Below are positions 45,906-56,882 of a stretch of DNA of 64,000 nt, one piece after another. This stretch comes from Hwanghaeella sp. (lineage in GTDB: Bacteria; Pseudomonadota; Alphaproteobacteria; UBA8366; Aestuariispiraceae), in contig JANQIT010000200.1 in the NCBI GenBank assembly GCA_028282025.1, positions 1-64,000 on the forward strand, written 5' to 3'. Numbering within the stretch: position 1 is the stretch's first letter; each line of letters opens with the position of its first letter. Position numbers and translations under genes: made by a program. The notes under the pieces were generated by a model. It ran no database searches and had not been told where the DNA came from. It saw nothing but the letters and a program-made list of their open reading frames with translations.

Positions 45906-47528
45906 TCACTCCTGGTTCTGTCGCGCGGAGGTTTCGATATAGGCGGTGCGGGCGGCGAAATGGCCGGTGATCTTCTTGCTGCCAATATCCAGCATCCGTT
46001 GCCGGAACCGTGTCAGATAGGTGCGCTCTTCTTCCAGGATATCATATCCACGCTCGAATAGGGGAACATGCGAGGCGACGGCGACAATCATCTCCCGCCC
46101 ATAGGGGGGACCGATACGGAAGCGGGGTTGCGCCGGGTCCAACCCGAATGTCACATTAGTATTCGCTTCGTAGCGCTTACCACGCCCTTGCCAGCCGACC
46201 AAATGCACCGCATCGCCCCCGGACTGCAGATAGGTTACGTACAAATAGGATGGAAAATCGGGCGTTCTGATCCGGATCCCCATCAATTCACCATCCGTCA
46301 ACGCATCCGTCTGACCGCCCTCTTCGTTCACGGCTTCAACCTTTAACCCTTGCGGTCGGGAAAATGTCCGCGCAAAGGTCGTCAGCGCTTCGCATTGCGG
46401 CCATGGGCGGATTTTCACCGAAACGGTCGCGTCGCCGGTTTCGGTATGGCCCGCCAACAAGTCGGTAAGGGCGAACAGATCCTGCTCAGTCGAGACATAC
46501 CCGCCCAGCGACGTAAGCTTGCCGGCTTCAATCGACATCGACAGGTTGGCGCACTCCAACGCATTCGCGAAATTCGCCAGGGCCAATTTCCAGTTCCCCG
46601 CCCCCAAAGGCGCCGGCACGGCTGTTTGAACCGGCATCGCGGTCTGTTCCAGCTTCTTCGCGTTCTCCGACACCGCCAGTCGCGCCGCGATCAAACTGTC
46701 CAGAGAATAGTCGCCTACCGCTGCGACAAAGGCCGAGTCAAGATCCGCTGCGAGGGATCGGTAGGAAACCCAGCCATACCCATTGTCGCCCCAATCCGCG
46801 CCCCAACTGTTGAAGGCGCGGAAGGCCGCCTTCCGCTCATCATATCCAACAAGAACCACCGCATGGGTAAGGGCGCGCTCGCCGCTCACCACATCTTCAT
46901 ACACTGCGTCAGCCGGCAGGTTTTCGAAGCTTTTCGCAGCGCCCATACCGATCACGACCGGACTGCCTTGCGCCAGCTCTCCCTTGATGTCGTCCAGCCG
47001 CAGATGGTTGATCCTGCGCCAATCGTCGATCCTGAACTGCCCCGCAACGGTCTGAACGGCTTGCGACGGCCGTTCCGTGCAGGATGCCTCACGGTAGGGA
47101 AAATCATCGATCGGCACCGTCCCTCTTTTCTGCAGGAACTTCAGTGCGTCCGAAATGCGAAGCGGCTCCGTGCAATCCTGCGGGTTTGTCTTCAACTGGT
47201 TGTAGACAAAAGACGGGCTTAGGGCGGTGGAGTGAACCTTCTGAGAGACCACGTTGGCATAGAAGCTGCGCAGGCCGTAGGCTGTGGCCCACGCGGTACA
47301 GGATCCCTGACTTCCCTGATTACCGGCTTGTGGAAAAAAATCGGAAAGATCGGCGCGCGCCGGTAGATAGTCGCGGTACTTCGGCATGTCGCGGAAGACC
47401 TCGAACGGAACCGGTTCTTCCTGCAACAGTCCGGTACCGCGCTGCGTCATGCCGTCGGTTGGAAATGACAGCACGGCACAGAAGCAGATCCACGCTCTAG
47501 CGCCGATAGAAAACAACCTGGTCCGCAT
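45906..47528 (-). CDS. secreted C1-family (papain-like) cysteine peptidase with C-terminal DUF4384-like domain
   Basis: QGSQGSCTAWATAYGLRS, LTHAVVLVGYDE, AFNSWGADWGDNGYGWVSY catalytic motifs. Confidence 0.88.
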   Translation of the reverse strand: MRTRLFSIGARAWICFCAVLSFPTDGMTQRGTGLLQEEPVPFEVFRDMPKYRDYLPARADLSDFFPQAGNQGSQGSCTAWATAYGLRSFYANVVSQKVHSTALSPSFVYNQLKTNPQDCTEPLRISDALKFLQKRGTVPIDDFPYREASCTERPSQAVQTVAGQFRIDDWRRINHLRLDDIKGELAQGSPVVIGMGAAKSFENLPADAVYEDVVSGERALTHAVVLVGYDERKAAFRAFNSWGADWGDNGYGWVSYRSLAADLDSAFVAAVGDYSLDSLIAARLAVSENAKKLEQTAMPVQTAVPAPLGAGNWKLALANFANALECANLSMSIEAGKLTSLGGYVSTEQDLFALTDLLAGHTETGDATVSVKIRPWPQCEALTTFARTFSRPQGLKVEAVNEEGGQTDALTDGELMGIRIRTPDFPSYLYVTYLQSGGDAVHLVGWQGRGKRYEANTNVTFGLDPAQPRFRIGPPYGREMIVAVASHVPLFERGYDILEEERTYLTRFRQRMLDIGSKKITGHFAARTAYIETSARQNQE

Positions 47529-48150
47529 CGCCGCTCTGTTTGTCGTATTCGATCAACACGTTATAGCGCCTGGCAGGCTCCAGAAGTTCTTCAGCTTCCT
47601 GCGCCTCATAAGCCGCGACAGCCAAATCGATCAGCGCCCCCACGACCCCTCTGGTCAATTGCGCATCCTCTCGCGCCGCCTCCCGCGCCTGCACATATCC
47701 GCCGGTATTCTTGATTCTCGCAAACCACTTATCCAGCCGGTCCGGCACGTCATTCAAACTGAAGGCTGCCGGAACATCGACCACGATCCGCTCTTCATCT
47801 TCAGACATTTCGCGGAACAGATCTTCGTCGAAACCTGAAAAATCAAGGAACACAAGTTCGGCTCCACCACGCGCCTCGACAGGTAGCGGTTCCTGGGGTG
47901 GGTCCGCCTTGCTTTCCGCCTGCTGTTGGATCGCAGGTTCATCGACCGGGGTACTTGCTTGTTGTACTTTCTTCACCGGCTCAGCAGGGCCACTCATCGG
48001 TTCGGTCGCAACAGTCTTCGTCTGCGGTGGGCTACCGCTGGGTTGGCCCGCCGTCTGGCATCCTACGGCAAAGGCCATAAGCAAACCGACCGCGATCATG
48101 CGTCCCAGCATTCTACCGATCCTTTCCGATGATAGCGTCTGTCTCGACAT
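47497..48150 (-). CDS. lipoprotein, paralogue of 44767-45261
   Basis: VGCQTAG lipobox; DRLDKWFARIKNTGGYVQA...GALIDLAVAAYEAQEAEELLEPARRYNVLIEYDKQSGDADQVVFYRR. Confidence 0.65.
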   Translation of the reverse strand: MSRQTLSSERIGRMLGRMIAVGLLMAFAVGCQTAGQPSGSPPQTKTVATEPMSGPAEPVKKVQQASTPVDEPAIQQQAESKADPPQEPLPVEARGGAELVFLDFSGFDEDLFREMSEDEERIVVDVPAAFSLNDVPDRLDKWFARIKNTGGYVQAREAAREDAQLTRGVVGALIDLAVAAYEAQEAEELLEPARRYNVLIEYDKQSGDADQVVFYRR

Positions 48151-48424
48151 ATTTGACACTACCTGGACAGGACTGTGCCAAGAGTTCATCCACCTGTCCA
48201 GGTCGCGCAATTTGGGAAGGGATCCACGACCGCAGCCCAAACATCCCGTCGGTCCTGTTGAACGCAAAGCCGGACCTACGCCGACGACTACCGGTCGCCC
48301 TTTCCCCATTCTAGACGGAGATTCCGGAACATGTGCGATCTGTCCGTGGATGGCGAAATCTCGGTCGTTGCCGCCATGAGCGGTCGGGGTAGCGCCAAGC
48401 ATTTCCCTGCTATAGGCTTCCGGC

Positions 48425-48805
48425 ATGTTCGAAACGTTCGCAGACCGCGTCAACGCAACGCAGACCGTGCTCCGCCTGGGCGAAACCTTCAGCGAACGGT
48501 TTCTGATCGGCTATGGAGAGGAAGAAATCCATGTAAATGTGGATCGCGGCCGGATCATCGCCATGGAAAACGGGTCCTTTCTCATGCGGCCTTGGCGGTT
48601 CGCCATTCGGGCGGAGAAACCGGTCTGGGCCAAGTTCGCCGAACCTTTTCCGCCGCCGGGTTTTCACGATATCCTGGCCTTTCCCCGCTATGGTCACGGC
48701 AGTGTGGAAGGGGATGTTACCTATCTTCTCACCCACTTCCGGTATGTTAAGGCGGCGCTGTCCCTCCTTCGATACCCGCATGAAGGCCGGCACTACAATG
48801 ATTGA
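48425..48805 (+). CDS. conserved hypothetical (SCP2-like?)
   Basis: 126-aa ORF overlapping start of alpha/beta hydrolase. Confidence 0.55.
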   Translation: MFETFADRVNATQTVLRLGETFSERFLIGYGEEEIHVNVDRGRIIAMENGSFLMRPWRFAIRAEKPVWAKFAEPFPPPGFHDILAFPRYGHGSVEGDVTYLLTHFRYVKAALSLLRYPHEGRHYND

Positions 48806-49646
48806 TTTGGAACCAATCATCGGTCGTTACATGACGGTAGGAATAGAGGGTCGCGAATGCAGGCTTTACTTTGAGGAATCCGGGTCGGGCATCCCCCTTG
48901 TATGCCTGCATACTGCGGGCGCTCATTCCAGCCAATACCGGCACCTCATGTGCGATCCGACCGTGACGGATCGGTTCCGCGTCCTGGCCTTCGATCTGCC
49001 TTGGCATGGCAAATCTAATCCGCCCATCGGCTGGGAAGATGAAGACTATGCTTTGACAAGCGATTTCTACGTGGCCGCGATCATGGCCTTCATTGACGCG
49101 CTGAACCTGGAGAACCCGGTTGTCATGGGATGCTCGATGGGCGGCCGCGTTGTCATACGCATGGCATACCAACAAGCTGACCGGCTGCACGCCGTGATCG
49201 GCCTGGAAGGGTCCGACCGACCGTCCCCATGGTACGACAATAGTTGGATCGATCATCCCGACTTTAAAAATGGGGACTTTTGCGCAGCCCTGGTTTCAGG
49301 GCTGATTGCTCCGCAGAGCCCCACCCCCAGCCGATGGGAAACGCTGTGGCACTACCATCAAAGCGGCACCGGGGTCTTCAAGGGTGACATGCACTTCTTC
49401 AGGACCGACTCGGACTACACCAAGGATGCCGAAGAGCAGGAGGCCCAACCTTGCCCTGTCTATCTGATGACGGGAGAATACGATTATTCCTGCCGGCCGG
49501 AAGATACGCTCGCCGCCGTGGAACGCATTCCCGGCGCCGAAGCCGTGATCATGAAGGGCGTCGGTCACTTTCCCATGATAGAAAATCCAGAGGTCTTCCG
49601 GAGCTATCTTCTGCCCATACTCGCGAAAATTCACGGGGCGATTTAA
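48798..49646 (+). CDS. alpha/beta hydrolase
   Basis: GIPLVCLHTAGAHSSQYRHL...MGCSMGGRVVIRMAYQ...GVGHFPMIENPE. Confidence 0.9.
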   Translation: MIDLEPIIGRYMTVGIEGRECRLYFEESGSGIPLVCLHTAGAHSSQYRHLMCDPTVTDRFRVLAFDLPWHGKSNPPIGWEDEDYALTSDFYVAAIMAFIDALNLENPVVMGCSMGGRVVIRMAYQQADRLHAVIGLEGSDRPSPWYDNSWIDHPDFKNGDFCAALVSGLIAPQSPTPSRWETLWHYHQSGTGVFKGDMHFFRTDSDYTKDAEEQEAQPCPVYLMTGEYDYSCRPEDTLAAVERIPGAEAVIMKGVGHFPMIENPEVFRSYLLPILAKIHGAI

Positions 49647-49692
49647 GGTCCCCGCCCGTTATGAAACAACAGACGCTTCACCCCTTCGCCGT

Positions 49693-51846
49693 CTAGGCCG
49701 ACTGCTCCAACGGCTCCCCTTCATCCTCCCGGATTTTTTGGATGAAATTCTCAGTTTCCTTCATAAGAACATTGCTGTTCCGGGAAAGCTCCTCCGTGGC
49801 GCTTTGCAGTTCTTCTGTCGCGCCGCCGGTAGATGTTGCATCCTGCGCCACCGTCTCAATCTCTGCGATGACCCGGTCCAGCTTTTCTTTGGCCGCCTGA
49901 GCGGCACGCGCCACTTCGCCGGTCGTTGCGGCCTGCTCCTCAACGGCCCCGGCGATGGATGTCATCGTAGCGTTCGTCTGATCCACCGCTTGCGTAATTG
50001 AGTTCACGGCTTTGGTCGACGCTTCAATTTCCGACAGCATGCCGGCAACCTGCCCGCCGATCTCGGCGGTCGCGTTATGGGTTTGGTTGGCCAAGGACTT
50101 GACCTCGTTTGCAACCACCGCAAAGCCTTTCCCCGCCTCTCCCGCGCGCGCCGCCTCAATGGTCGCGTTCAGGGCCAGCAGGTTGGTTTGTTCCGCAATA
50201 TCGGCGATCAGGTCGACAATCTGGCTGATCTTGGCGCTGGCTTCGTTCAGGGAAGCGACGTTCTTACCCGCGTCGGCGGCCAGACGGGCAGCCTCATTCG
50301 TCAGTTTGGACGTACCCCCGACCTTGGACGCCACTTCTTCCACGGCATTGTTCACTTCGGTAACGCTGTCGGTAACCGACGCGATGTCCTGGCCGGCATC
50401 GACAGCGGCGTCGCGGACCGTGGCGGTTTTACCCGCCGTGCGGTTCGCGATGTCACTGACTTCGTTGGTCGTCGCGGATAGCTCCGTCGAGGATGAAGAC
50501 AGCGTTTCGATCACCCCAGCCACCGTGCCTTCAAACCCGTCAGCCAGCCCCAACAGCACGTCACGTTGCTTCTGATGGGTATCGATGCGGAACTGCTCCT
50601 GTTCGGCCCGATATCGCTCCGCTTCCCTTGTTTCCTGCTTGAACTTGTACATCGCTTTGCACAACTCTCCGACTTCCGCCGGGCTTTCAATATCGGGAAC
50701 CCAGGAGTCAAGTTTGCCGGCCGCCAGTTCGGTTTGAATTTTAGTGACTTGTTCAATCGGACGGGCCAACCGTCGCCCAAAGTACCATCCCGCAGCGCTT
50801 ACAAGCACCCCGATGATCAGGGCTTCAAACGCCAAATACAGAACCAGTTCCGAAACCGGTTCAAAGATCTCGCCCTCCTGCTCAATTGCGGTAAAAGCAT
50901 ACCGGGCTCCAAGGAACTCGATGGGGGAATAGTGCGCCAGATAGGAACCGCCCTCCAGTTCCACGGTGGCAAACCCGCTTTCCCCTCGTAAGGCCGCTTT
51001 GGTGGCGTCGTTTTCGAATTGACGGGTCAGGATCGCATCCGAATTCAATGCTGTGTCATTTCGCGCACGAAAATCCTGACCGACAACCACGGTCTCGCCA
51101 GTAGCCCCAAGCCCGATTTGACTGGACAGAATCGCGTTGAGACGGTCCACAGGCATCTGGAACACCAAGACGCCTTCCGTGTTTCTATCAACCACAATGG
51201 GGGCGGAAATGAAGCTTGCCGGGGCGTCGTAGCTGGGCCCATAGGGCCGGAAATCGAAGTAGCTATGGTCGCTTGGGTCGGATTTCCCAACTGCTGCGCG
51301 AAAGGCATTCGCTAGATCCGTATCCTTCCACTGCCCAGTGTTCATGTTGGTGGCGTAATCCAACTCCTTAAACACGGAATAGATCAGGTCGCCGCCCTTA
51401 TTGAAGATGAAAACATCGTAGTACCCGCGTCCTTGCTGGAGCTCGCGGTAGTCGGGATGATAACGGGCATGCGCTTCGGAATAGGCGGACCCGTCGGGTG
51501 CGGCGTCCAACTTTTCCTTTTCGCCGGTTGGATTGGGATTCTCGGTAATATAAAGGCGTTGCAGGGTCTCCAACTGGTTCCCGCCCAACGCATCCCAACT
51601 CTCGGAAAACTCCTTCAACGCCGCCTTCGTCGTCAACGACGTCGCGTAGAGCGTTAGGTCGGTTCGGATAGAGTCAAGATAGTCCGCAAACTGCTCTCGC
51701 CGGATATCGTCGACGGCCTTCAGTTTGGCCTCCGCCTGACTTTGGAGAGTCCTTTTCGCGTCGTAGGCGGAAATCGCGCCTTCGATCAACAACGCAGTCA
51801 ACACCGGAATGACGGCAATCAGCAAAATCTGTTTGGATAGACGCAT
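49693..51846 (-). CDS. methyl-accepting chemotaxis protein
   Basis: N-terminal TM/Cache, HAMP, MCP hairpin [35 protein letters not shown]. Confidence 0.95.
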   Translation of the reverse strand: MRLSKQILLIAVIPVLTALLIEGAISAYDAKRTLQSQAEAKLKAVDDIRREQFADYLDSIRTDLTLYATSLTTKAALKEFSESWDALGGNQLETLQRLYITENPNPTGEKEKLDAAPDGSAYSEAHARYHPDYRELQQGRGYYDVFIFNKGGDLIYSVFKELDYATNMNTGQWKDTDLANAFRAAVGKSDPSDHSYFDFRPYGPSYDAPASFISAPIVVDRNTEGVLVFQMPVDRLNAILSSQIGLGATGETVVVGQDFRARNDTALNSDAILTRQFENDATKAALRGESGFATVELEGGSYLAHYSPIEFLGARYAFTAIEQEGEIFEPVSELVLYLAFEALIIGVLVSAAGWYFGRRLARPIEQVTKIQTELAAGKLDSWVPDIESPAEVGELCKAMYKFKQETREAERYRAEQEQFRIDTHQKQRDVLLGLADGFEGTVAGVIETLSSSSTELSATTNEVSDIANRTAGKTATVRDAAVDAGQDIASVTDSVTEVNNAVEEVASKVGGTSKLTNEAARLAADAGKNVASLNEASAKISQIVDLIADIAEQTNLLALNATIEAARAGEAGKGFAVVANEVKSLANQTHNATAEIGGQVAGMLSEIEASTKAVNSITQAVDQTNATMTSIAGAVEEQAATTGEVARAAQAAKEKLDRVIAEIETVAQDATSTGGATEELQSATEELSRNSNVLMKETENFIQKIREDEGEPLEQSA

Positions 51847-52150
51847 AACAACTCCCCCGACTCTCCACGACCTGACGCATGGCACCCACCGCTTACTTTG
51901 AATAGCTGTCTTGGTTCACGCGATCTCAGGCAAAAGACCAACGGTGTACTTAACGTCTCCATACTTAACGGCTTCTTAACATCACTATTCGCCCAGGCGT
52001 TACCCACGGCTCGTTTGTGAGCTAAATCAAAGAGCTAGCCTTTACGCCCATTAAAACCGGCCCCACGCGGAAGGATGGCAACTATTGCGGCAGAGTGATG
52101 GGCGCGATAGCTATGGGATCAGGTTACCCGGAAACAGGACCTGCAAAACC

Positions 52151-53074
52151 GTGACGAGAACCCCGCACCGCAGGGCAATCCTCCAAGGCTTACTCGGTCT
52201 GCCGACCCTGGGATTGCTGCCTATCGCCTCTGCGGCTAACGGGACGGCGTCACCCGGGCTGCGGAGGATTCCATCCTCTGACGAGCAGATTCCCGCCGTC
52301 GGCCTTGGAAGTTGGATCACCTTCAATGTCGGAAACAATCCCGTTCTGCGCCGTGAGAGTACAGCGGTCATCGCCGCTTTCCTGGAAGCGGGCGGCGGCA
52401 TGATCGACTCCTCGCCGATGTACGGATCGGCCCAAGAAGTTATCGGCAATGCCCTTCGGAAAATCGGTGCAACCGAAAGGCTGTTTTCCGCCGACAAGGT
52501 CTGGACACGGGACAACGATGGCACCGGGCAGATCGAAACCACACGGCGGCATTGGGGCGTTGAGAGATTTGATCTGTTGCAGGTGCACAATCTGGTTTCC
52601 TGGCACACCCACCTACCGCGCCTTGTCGAGATGAAGGCCCGCGGGGAGCTACGTTATATTGGAGTTACAACATCGCATGGCCGCCGCCACGACGAATTGG
52701 CGGAAATCATGGCCGAACATCCGATCGACTTCGTACAGCTGACTTACAATGTCCTGGATCGCGAAGCAGAACAGCGGCTGCTTCCTCTGGCGCGTGAACG
52801 CGGCATCGCGGTTATCGTGAACCGGCCTTTTCGCCGCGGGGCCCTCACGACCGCCCTGGAAAGGGAGCCCCTTCCCGCCTGGGCAAGCGACATTGGCGCA
52901 GAAAGCTGGGCTCAGGTTCTATTGAAGTTCATCCTCGCTCATCCAGCGGTAACCACGGCGATCCCGGCCACCACAAACGTTGAACATGTGCTAGAGAACA
53001 AGCGCGCAGCCCTGGGCCCCATTCTCGACACAGCGGCGCGGGAGCGGATTGCCGCGGCAGTCCGCGCCCTTTGA
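52151..53074 (+). CDS. aldo/keto reductase with signal sequence
   Basis: HRRAILQGLLGLPTLGLL signal; AKR motifs GGGMIDSSPMYGSAQEVIGNAL. Confidence 0.85.
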   Translation: MTRTPHRRAILQGLLGLPTLGLLPIASAANGTASPGLRRIPSSDEQIPAVGLGSWITFNVGNNPVLRRESTAVIAAFLEAGGGMIDSSPMYGSAQEVIGNALRKIGATERLFSADKVWTRDNDGTGQIETTRRHWGVERFDLLQVHNLVSWHTHLPRLVEMKARGELRYIGVTTSHGRRHDELAEIMAEHPIDFVQLTYNVLDREAEQRLLPLARERGIAVIVNRPFRRGALTTALEREPLPAWASDIGAESWAQVLLKFILAHPAVTTAIPATTNVEHVLENKRAALGPILDTAARERIAAAVRAL

Positions 53075-53763
53075 TGGCGGAATGGCTCAGCTATAGTCTT
53101 AGCGATTTCCTGCTCTTTTCGCCACGCACATACTGGCGAATGATGGCGGCGGGTAACGAGCTTCTATGGCCCTTACACGTCGCGACCGTGGCGATTGGCG
53201 CGATGCTTGTCATCCCCGCAAGGCAAGCGCATGGCCGGCTACGGGCTGCACCGTTCCTGCTGCTCACCTTGCTATGGTGTTTTGTCGGTTGGCGGTTCTT
53301 CTGGCAGGAATACGCGCCGATCAACTGGACCGCCCCCTACATCGCGGGGGCGTTTTTCGCGCAGGGCGCGGCTTTGGCTCTTTACGGTGTCGTCGCAGGT
53401 GGGTCGGATGCGCGAACTCCGGACGCGGACGGCGTCGCTGGGATTGGCTTCGCCGTGTACGGCCTGCTGCTACACCCGTTGACTCCCTTGGCCTGGGACA
53501 GGCCGTTGTCATCCACCGATGTGTTCGGTATCGCACCCGACGCCACCGCAATTGTGACCGCAGGAATTCTGCTGACGCAGCAACGGCATACCACCATCGT
53601 AATGTTGTTACTCATACCTCTGGGGTGGTTGGCTTTTAGCGGATTGACCCATCTCGCCTTCCCGGACCCGCACGGATGGTTGCTGCTGCTTCTTGCGGGC
53701 GGAATAGCCGCCGCTGCAAGTCGCCACCTGTTCGCACGAGGCAAGCCGCTTCAGGGGTCCTGA
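53071..53763 (+). CDS. DUF6064-like polytopic membrane protein
   Basis: WLSYSLSDFLLFSPRTYWRMMAAGNELLWP...; many TM segments; overlaps AKR stop. Confidence 0.7.
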   Translation: MMAEWLSYSLSDFLLFSPRTYWRMMAAGNELLWPLHVATVAIGAMLVIPARQAHGRLRAAPFLLLTLLWCFVGWRFFWQEYAPINWTAPYIAGAFFAQGAALALYGVVAGGSDARTPDADGVAGIGFAVYGLLLHPLTPLAWDRPLSSTDVFGIAPDATAIVTAGILLTQQRHTTIVMLLLIPLGWLAFSGLTHLAFPDPHGWLLLLLAGGIAAAASRHLFARGKPLQGS

Positions 53764-54011
53764 TTACGGGAAGCGGATAGTCCGGACCGGCTGCAGCCGC
53801 GTCGGGCTGCCGCAACAAGCGCTTCGGCGACCGATTGCGCGTTTTCCGAAACAGGCGCGGATAGATGGCCGGCGGTGATCAGCTCTTCCACAAGCTCAAG
53901 ATCGACCTCGGCCTGCACCAGCCGAATACCTAGAATCTGGCGGGTCCGATAACGCGCCTGCCGCCGCGCGGCATTCTCCTTCTGATCCTTCAGACGGCCC
54001 CCCTCAGACAT
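53751..54011 (-). CDS. small phage protein
   Basis: MSEGGRLKDQKENAARRQARYRTRQIL...; overlaps upstream phage ORF. Confidence 0.5.
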   Translation of the reverse strand: MSEGGRLKDQKENAARRQARYRTRQILGIRLVQAEVDLELVEELITAGHLSAPVSENAQSVAEALVAAARRGCSRSGLSASRNQDP

Positions 54012-54600
54012 CCGCACACCGCCTGTCCGGCTCCTCAGCGTCGCAGATGTCGTATAGCATACAGGCACCATCGGACAGCAACCGGTCATGAAGAGCCTTT
54101 GGCGTAACCCACAGACCGCCCATGCGCCGCTTCAGGATCGCAGCAACATGGTTTGCGCAACAATGCGCGCCCCAGAAACGCGGTTCCGAAACCGGCCGAT
54201 CTTCCGTCGCCACCAGAACCCGGCCGGCGGACAAGTCTTCATCAAGCCCGCCATCCAAGACGGCGGCAACCTGGACGCCGGTCGATTGAGGGTCGATCCT
54301 CAGCCACATTCTACGGCCATCGGGTTTCTCCCCCATCGGCGCTATCAGAACAACATGACGAAAACCATCGGGTTGCCGCTCCAAGATCCAATGCAGCAGC
54401 CGATGACGCCATGATTTTGGTTTTTCAGGGCTGTATCGGTTTTCCCAATCGTACGGATTTCGGAAGACGACCAACCACGGTTGCCGTCCGGTAGCAAGCC
54501 ACAGTATGCGTATCGTGCGGGCCGCAGCCTCCACTCGGGCGGTCGCGCCCTCGGTGCCGGGCTCGGAAGACGGCTGCGATAGAACTCTCGTGGACATCAT
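54004..54600 (-). CDS. phage hypothetical protein
   Basis: 198-aa ORF coupled to terminase. Confidence 0.6.
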   Translation of the reverse strand: MMSTRVLSQPSSEPGTEGATARVEAAARTIRILWLATGRQPWLVVFRNPYDWENRYSPEKPKSWRHRLLHWILERQPDGFRHVVLIAPMGEKPDGRRMWLRIDPQSTGVQVAAVLDGGLDEDLSAGRVLVATEDRPVSEPRFWGAHCCANHVAAILKRRMGGLWVTPKALHDRLLSDGACMLYDICDAEEPDRRCADV

Positions 54601-56093
54601 GATCTCTTTCCCTTGCGGAATGCCGTCTTGGCGAAGACCGGTCGTATGGCGGCGGCGCTTCTGGCACGGTACCCTGTGGCGAACAGCCGGAAGGCATCAG
54701 CGCCGTGGCTGGCGGCGTCGTGCAATGGCTGGCTCTTGTAAACGCCCAGTTTGCCGTCCCATTCACGGCGGTATATTTCCAACGCGTTAAGGCCGGACGC
54801 ACACCCGCCAAGATCGAACCAGCAGCTCGACAACGACTGCCGGACCATTTCTATCGCCTCTCCAAGATTGGCCGGGCGCGGCACGACCTTGACCGGACTC
54901 AGTCCGTTTTCTTGGAGCACCTGCTTGCGCGTCTTCCCGTCCCCCAGGGAACGCACCATGACATCGTGCGGCAGATAGTGTTCTCCCCAAATCTCGTAAC
55001 CCAAGGAGCGCAGATAGCCGACATAGTGAGGTAAGGCTTCGCCCGAGTTCTCATAGTAATGGATAAACCGGTTTTCCAACCCCACACGCTGGTGGAACCA
55101 GATGGCCGTGCTGTCATCCATGCCCAAATCCCAGAACGTATTCACCTCTATACCGGGCTCGTGTGGGATGTTCAGGATGCGCCCTTCCTTACGGGCGCGG
55201 GCGATCTGTGGCGCGAAATAGGCGCCCTGCAGCGCACTTTCAAAGGCTTCTTCGGGAAGACTGGGATATTCCCGCTTCATGTCGTCGCCTTGAATCTCCG
55301 CCTTCTTAACGTACCAGGCGCGCTGAGCGTCATCCAATTTAACGCCATGATCCCGCTCCAAACCCAAGAAATAGGTTTTGAAAGGCGCCGGCTCCGGCTC
55401 CAACTCTTCCGCCCGCAACCGATAATCCGGGTCCCGCCACCACGGGAAGAAGTGTAGTTTGAAGTCCATTGGAGAGAGCGGCATCTGTGCATCGGCCTTT
55501 GCTTTCGCGGACCGGTAGAGTGCGTAGAAGTCGCCTTCCCTCCCCTCGGCAGTGGATTCAATAAAGACCGTCTGCCCTTGTTCGACGGCATTCAGCGCAC
55601 CGGTCCGTATCTCCCGCGCCTTTTCCGGATAACGCGCACAGATTTTCCCATATTCCGAAATATGAAGGATATTCAACGTACCGGACCGCATGCTGGTTCC
55701 CACACGCAGAGACGATCCGTTTGGAAATGTCAGTTGCCGCGCGGAATCGTGACGGGCTTTGACGATCCGCCGCAAGCTGGCGGGTAAACGCTCAAACGGG
55801 AACTTCACCTTGGTGCGAAAGATCTCTTCCGCATCCTCGACCGTATGCGCGATAATGCCGGCGCGCACATTGTCACGGAATAGACACTGATCCAGGGCCC
55901 AGACACCGATCAATGTCGTGAAACCCAATTGCCTCGCCTTGAGGATCAGATTGAAGCTGTGCATCTCCGACAGCAACGCACGTTGGGCGGCGTTCGGTTG
56001 GAACGTTACATCCCGGCCCTTCTTGTCCTGTATTCGATATAGATTGGACAGGCGCCAGTCCGGATCTTCCAAGTGGATCTGCTTACCGGGCAT
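54597..56093 (-). CDS. phage terminase large subunit
   Basis: LKARQLGFTTLIGVWALDQCLF...IIAHTVEDAEEIF...FIESTAEGREGDFYALY...FWDLGMDDSTAIWFHQ. Confidence 0.93.
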   Translation of the reverse strand: MPGKQIHLEDPDWRLSNLYRIQDKKGRDVTFQPNAAQRALLSEMHSFNLILKARQLGFTTLIGVWALDQCLFRDNVRAGIIAHTVEDAEEIFRTKVKFPFERLPASLRRIVKARHDSARQLTFPNGSSLRVGTSMRSGTLNILHISEYGKICARYPEKAREIRTGALNAVEQGQTVFIESTAEGREGDFYALYRSAKAKADAQMPLSPMDFKLHFFPWWRDPDYRLRAEELEPEPAPFKTYFLGLERDHGVKLDDAQRAWYVKKAEIQGDDMKREYPSLPEEAFESALQGAYFAPQIARARKEGRILNIPHEPGIEVNTFWDLGMDDSTAIWFHQRVGLENRFIHYYENSGEALPHYVGYLRSLGYEIWGEHYLPHDVMVRSLGDGKTRKQVLQENGLSPVKVVPRPANLGEAIEMVRQSLSSCWFDLGGCASGLNALEIYRREWDGKLGVYKSQPLHDAASHGADAFRLFATGYRARSAAAIRPVFAKTAFRKGKRS

Positions 56094-56415
56094 CGGCGTC
56101 TTTTTCCTCTTGCTTTCGGGGGCCGGGCAAAGCGCCGGCGCGATCCTTGTTCCTATCCGCTATCTCCCGCATAAGGGCTGCGAGATCGGAGTGGGCCTCG
56201 CCACCAATTCCCGCGAACAAACCAAGGTGCTTTCCCAACAAGCTGTACGCACTGACCCGCGCGGTTACAGGCGCGGTCTCGTCCATCGCGATTCCGGCAA
56301 GGCCCTTGATGATTTCTTCGCTTTCAATCGGGGCGTCACGATCGCGGGTCTGAGTGGATGCCCCATCTGGGTTCGGCGCATCCGGCGCCGACAGCGGATC
56401 GACAGGCTTGGTCAT
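56083..56415 (-). CDS. phage terminase small subunit-like
   Basis: VTARVSAYSLLGKHLGLF motif; directly upstream of terminase large subunit. Confidence 0.65.
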   Translation of the reverse strand: MTKPVDPLSAPDAPNPDGASTQTRDRDAPIESEEIIKGLAGIAMDETAPVTARVSAYSLLGKHLGLFAGIGGEAHSDLAALMREIADRNKDRAGALPGPRKQEEKDADAR

Positions 56416-56882
56416 CAGGAAATCCACCCCAAGCCTAACGGCTGGCGTCCCCGTTCCCCTACCGTGTGCTCCGTACTGTCAAGGGGAGCATTTGCAGGCG
56501 CCGGCGAAGTTCGATTCTCCGGCGCTGTGTCTTCCGGTCTATCGGGCTCGCCGGGATCATCGGGATCGCCCAGTAAAACAAGGCCGCGCTTTTGATTTGG
56601 GATACGCGCCAACCTTCCCTTCAATTCAAGCCGCTGGATCAGACGATGGATCGAGGCCAGGGACCGAGCCCCCATCGACGCAGCAATTTCTCTTACCGTC
56701 GGCATACTTCCCTGCTCTTCGAAGAACGCCGAAATCCGGCTCAGACAATCGGCTTCCTGCGCCGTCAGGGGAAGGGCCTGTCGGCAAAGGTAGCCACCGG
56801 CCCGCATCGCGGTCACCGTGTATCCCCGGTTCAGCAGGTCTTCGACCTCCACAAGGTCGTGTGTCGTCACATCCCCCGTCAT
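56415..56882 (-). CDS. phage regulator with LexA-type winged-helix domain
   Basis: LTAQEADCLSRISAFFEEQGSMPTVREIAASMGARSLASIHRLIQRLELKGRLARIPNQKRGLVLL. Confidence 0.75.
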   Translation of the reverse strand: MTGDVTTHDLVEVEDLLNRGYTVTAMRAGGYLCRQALPLTAQEADCLSRISAFFEEQGSMPTVREIAASMGARSLASIHRLIQRLELKGRLARIPNQKRGLVLLGDPDDPGEPDRPEDTAPENRTSPAPANAPLDSTEHTVGERGRQPLGLGWIS

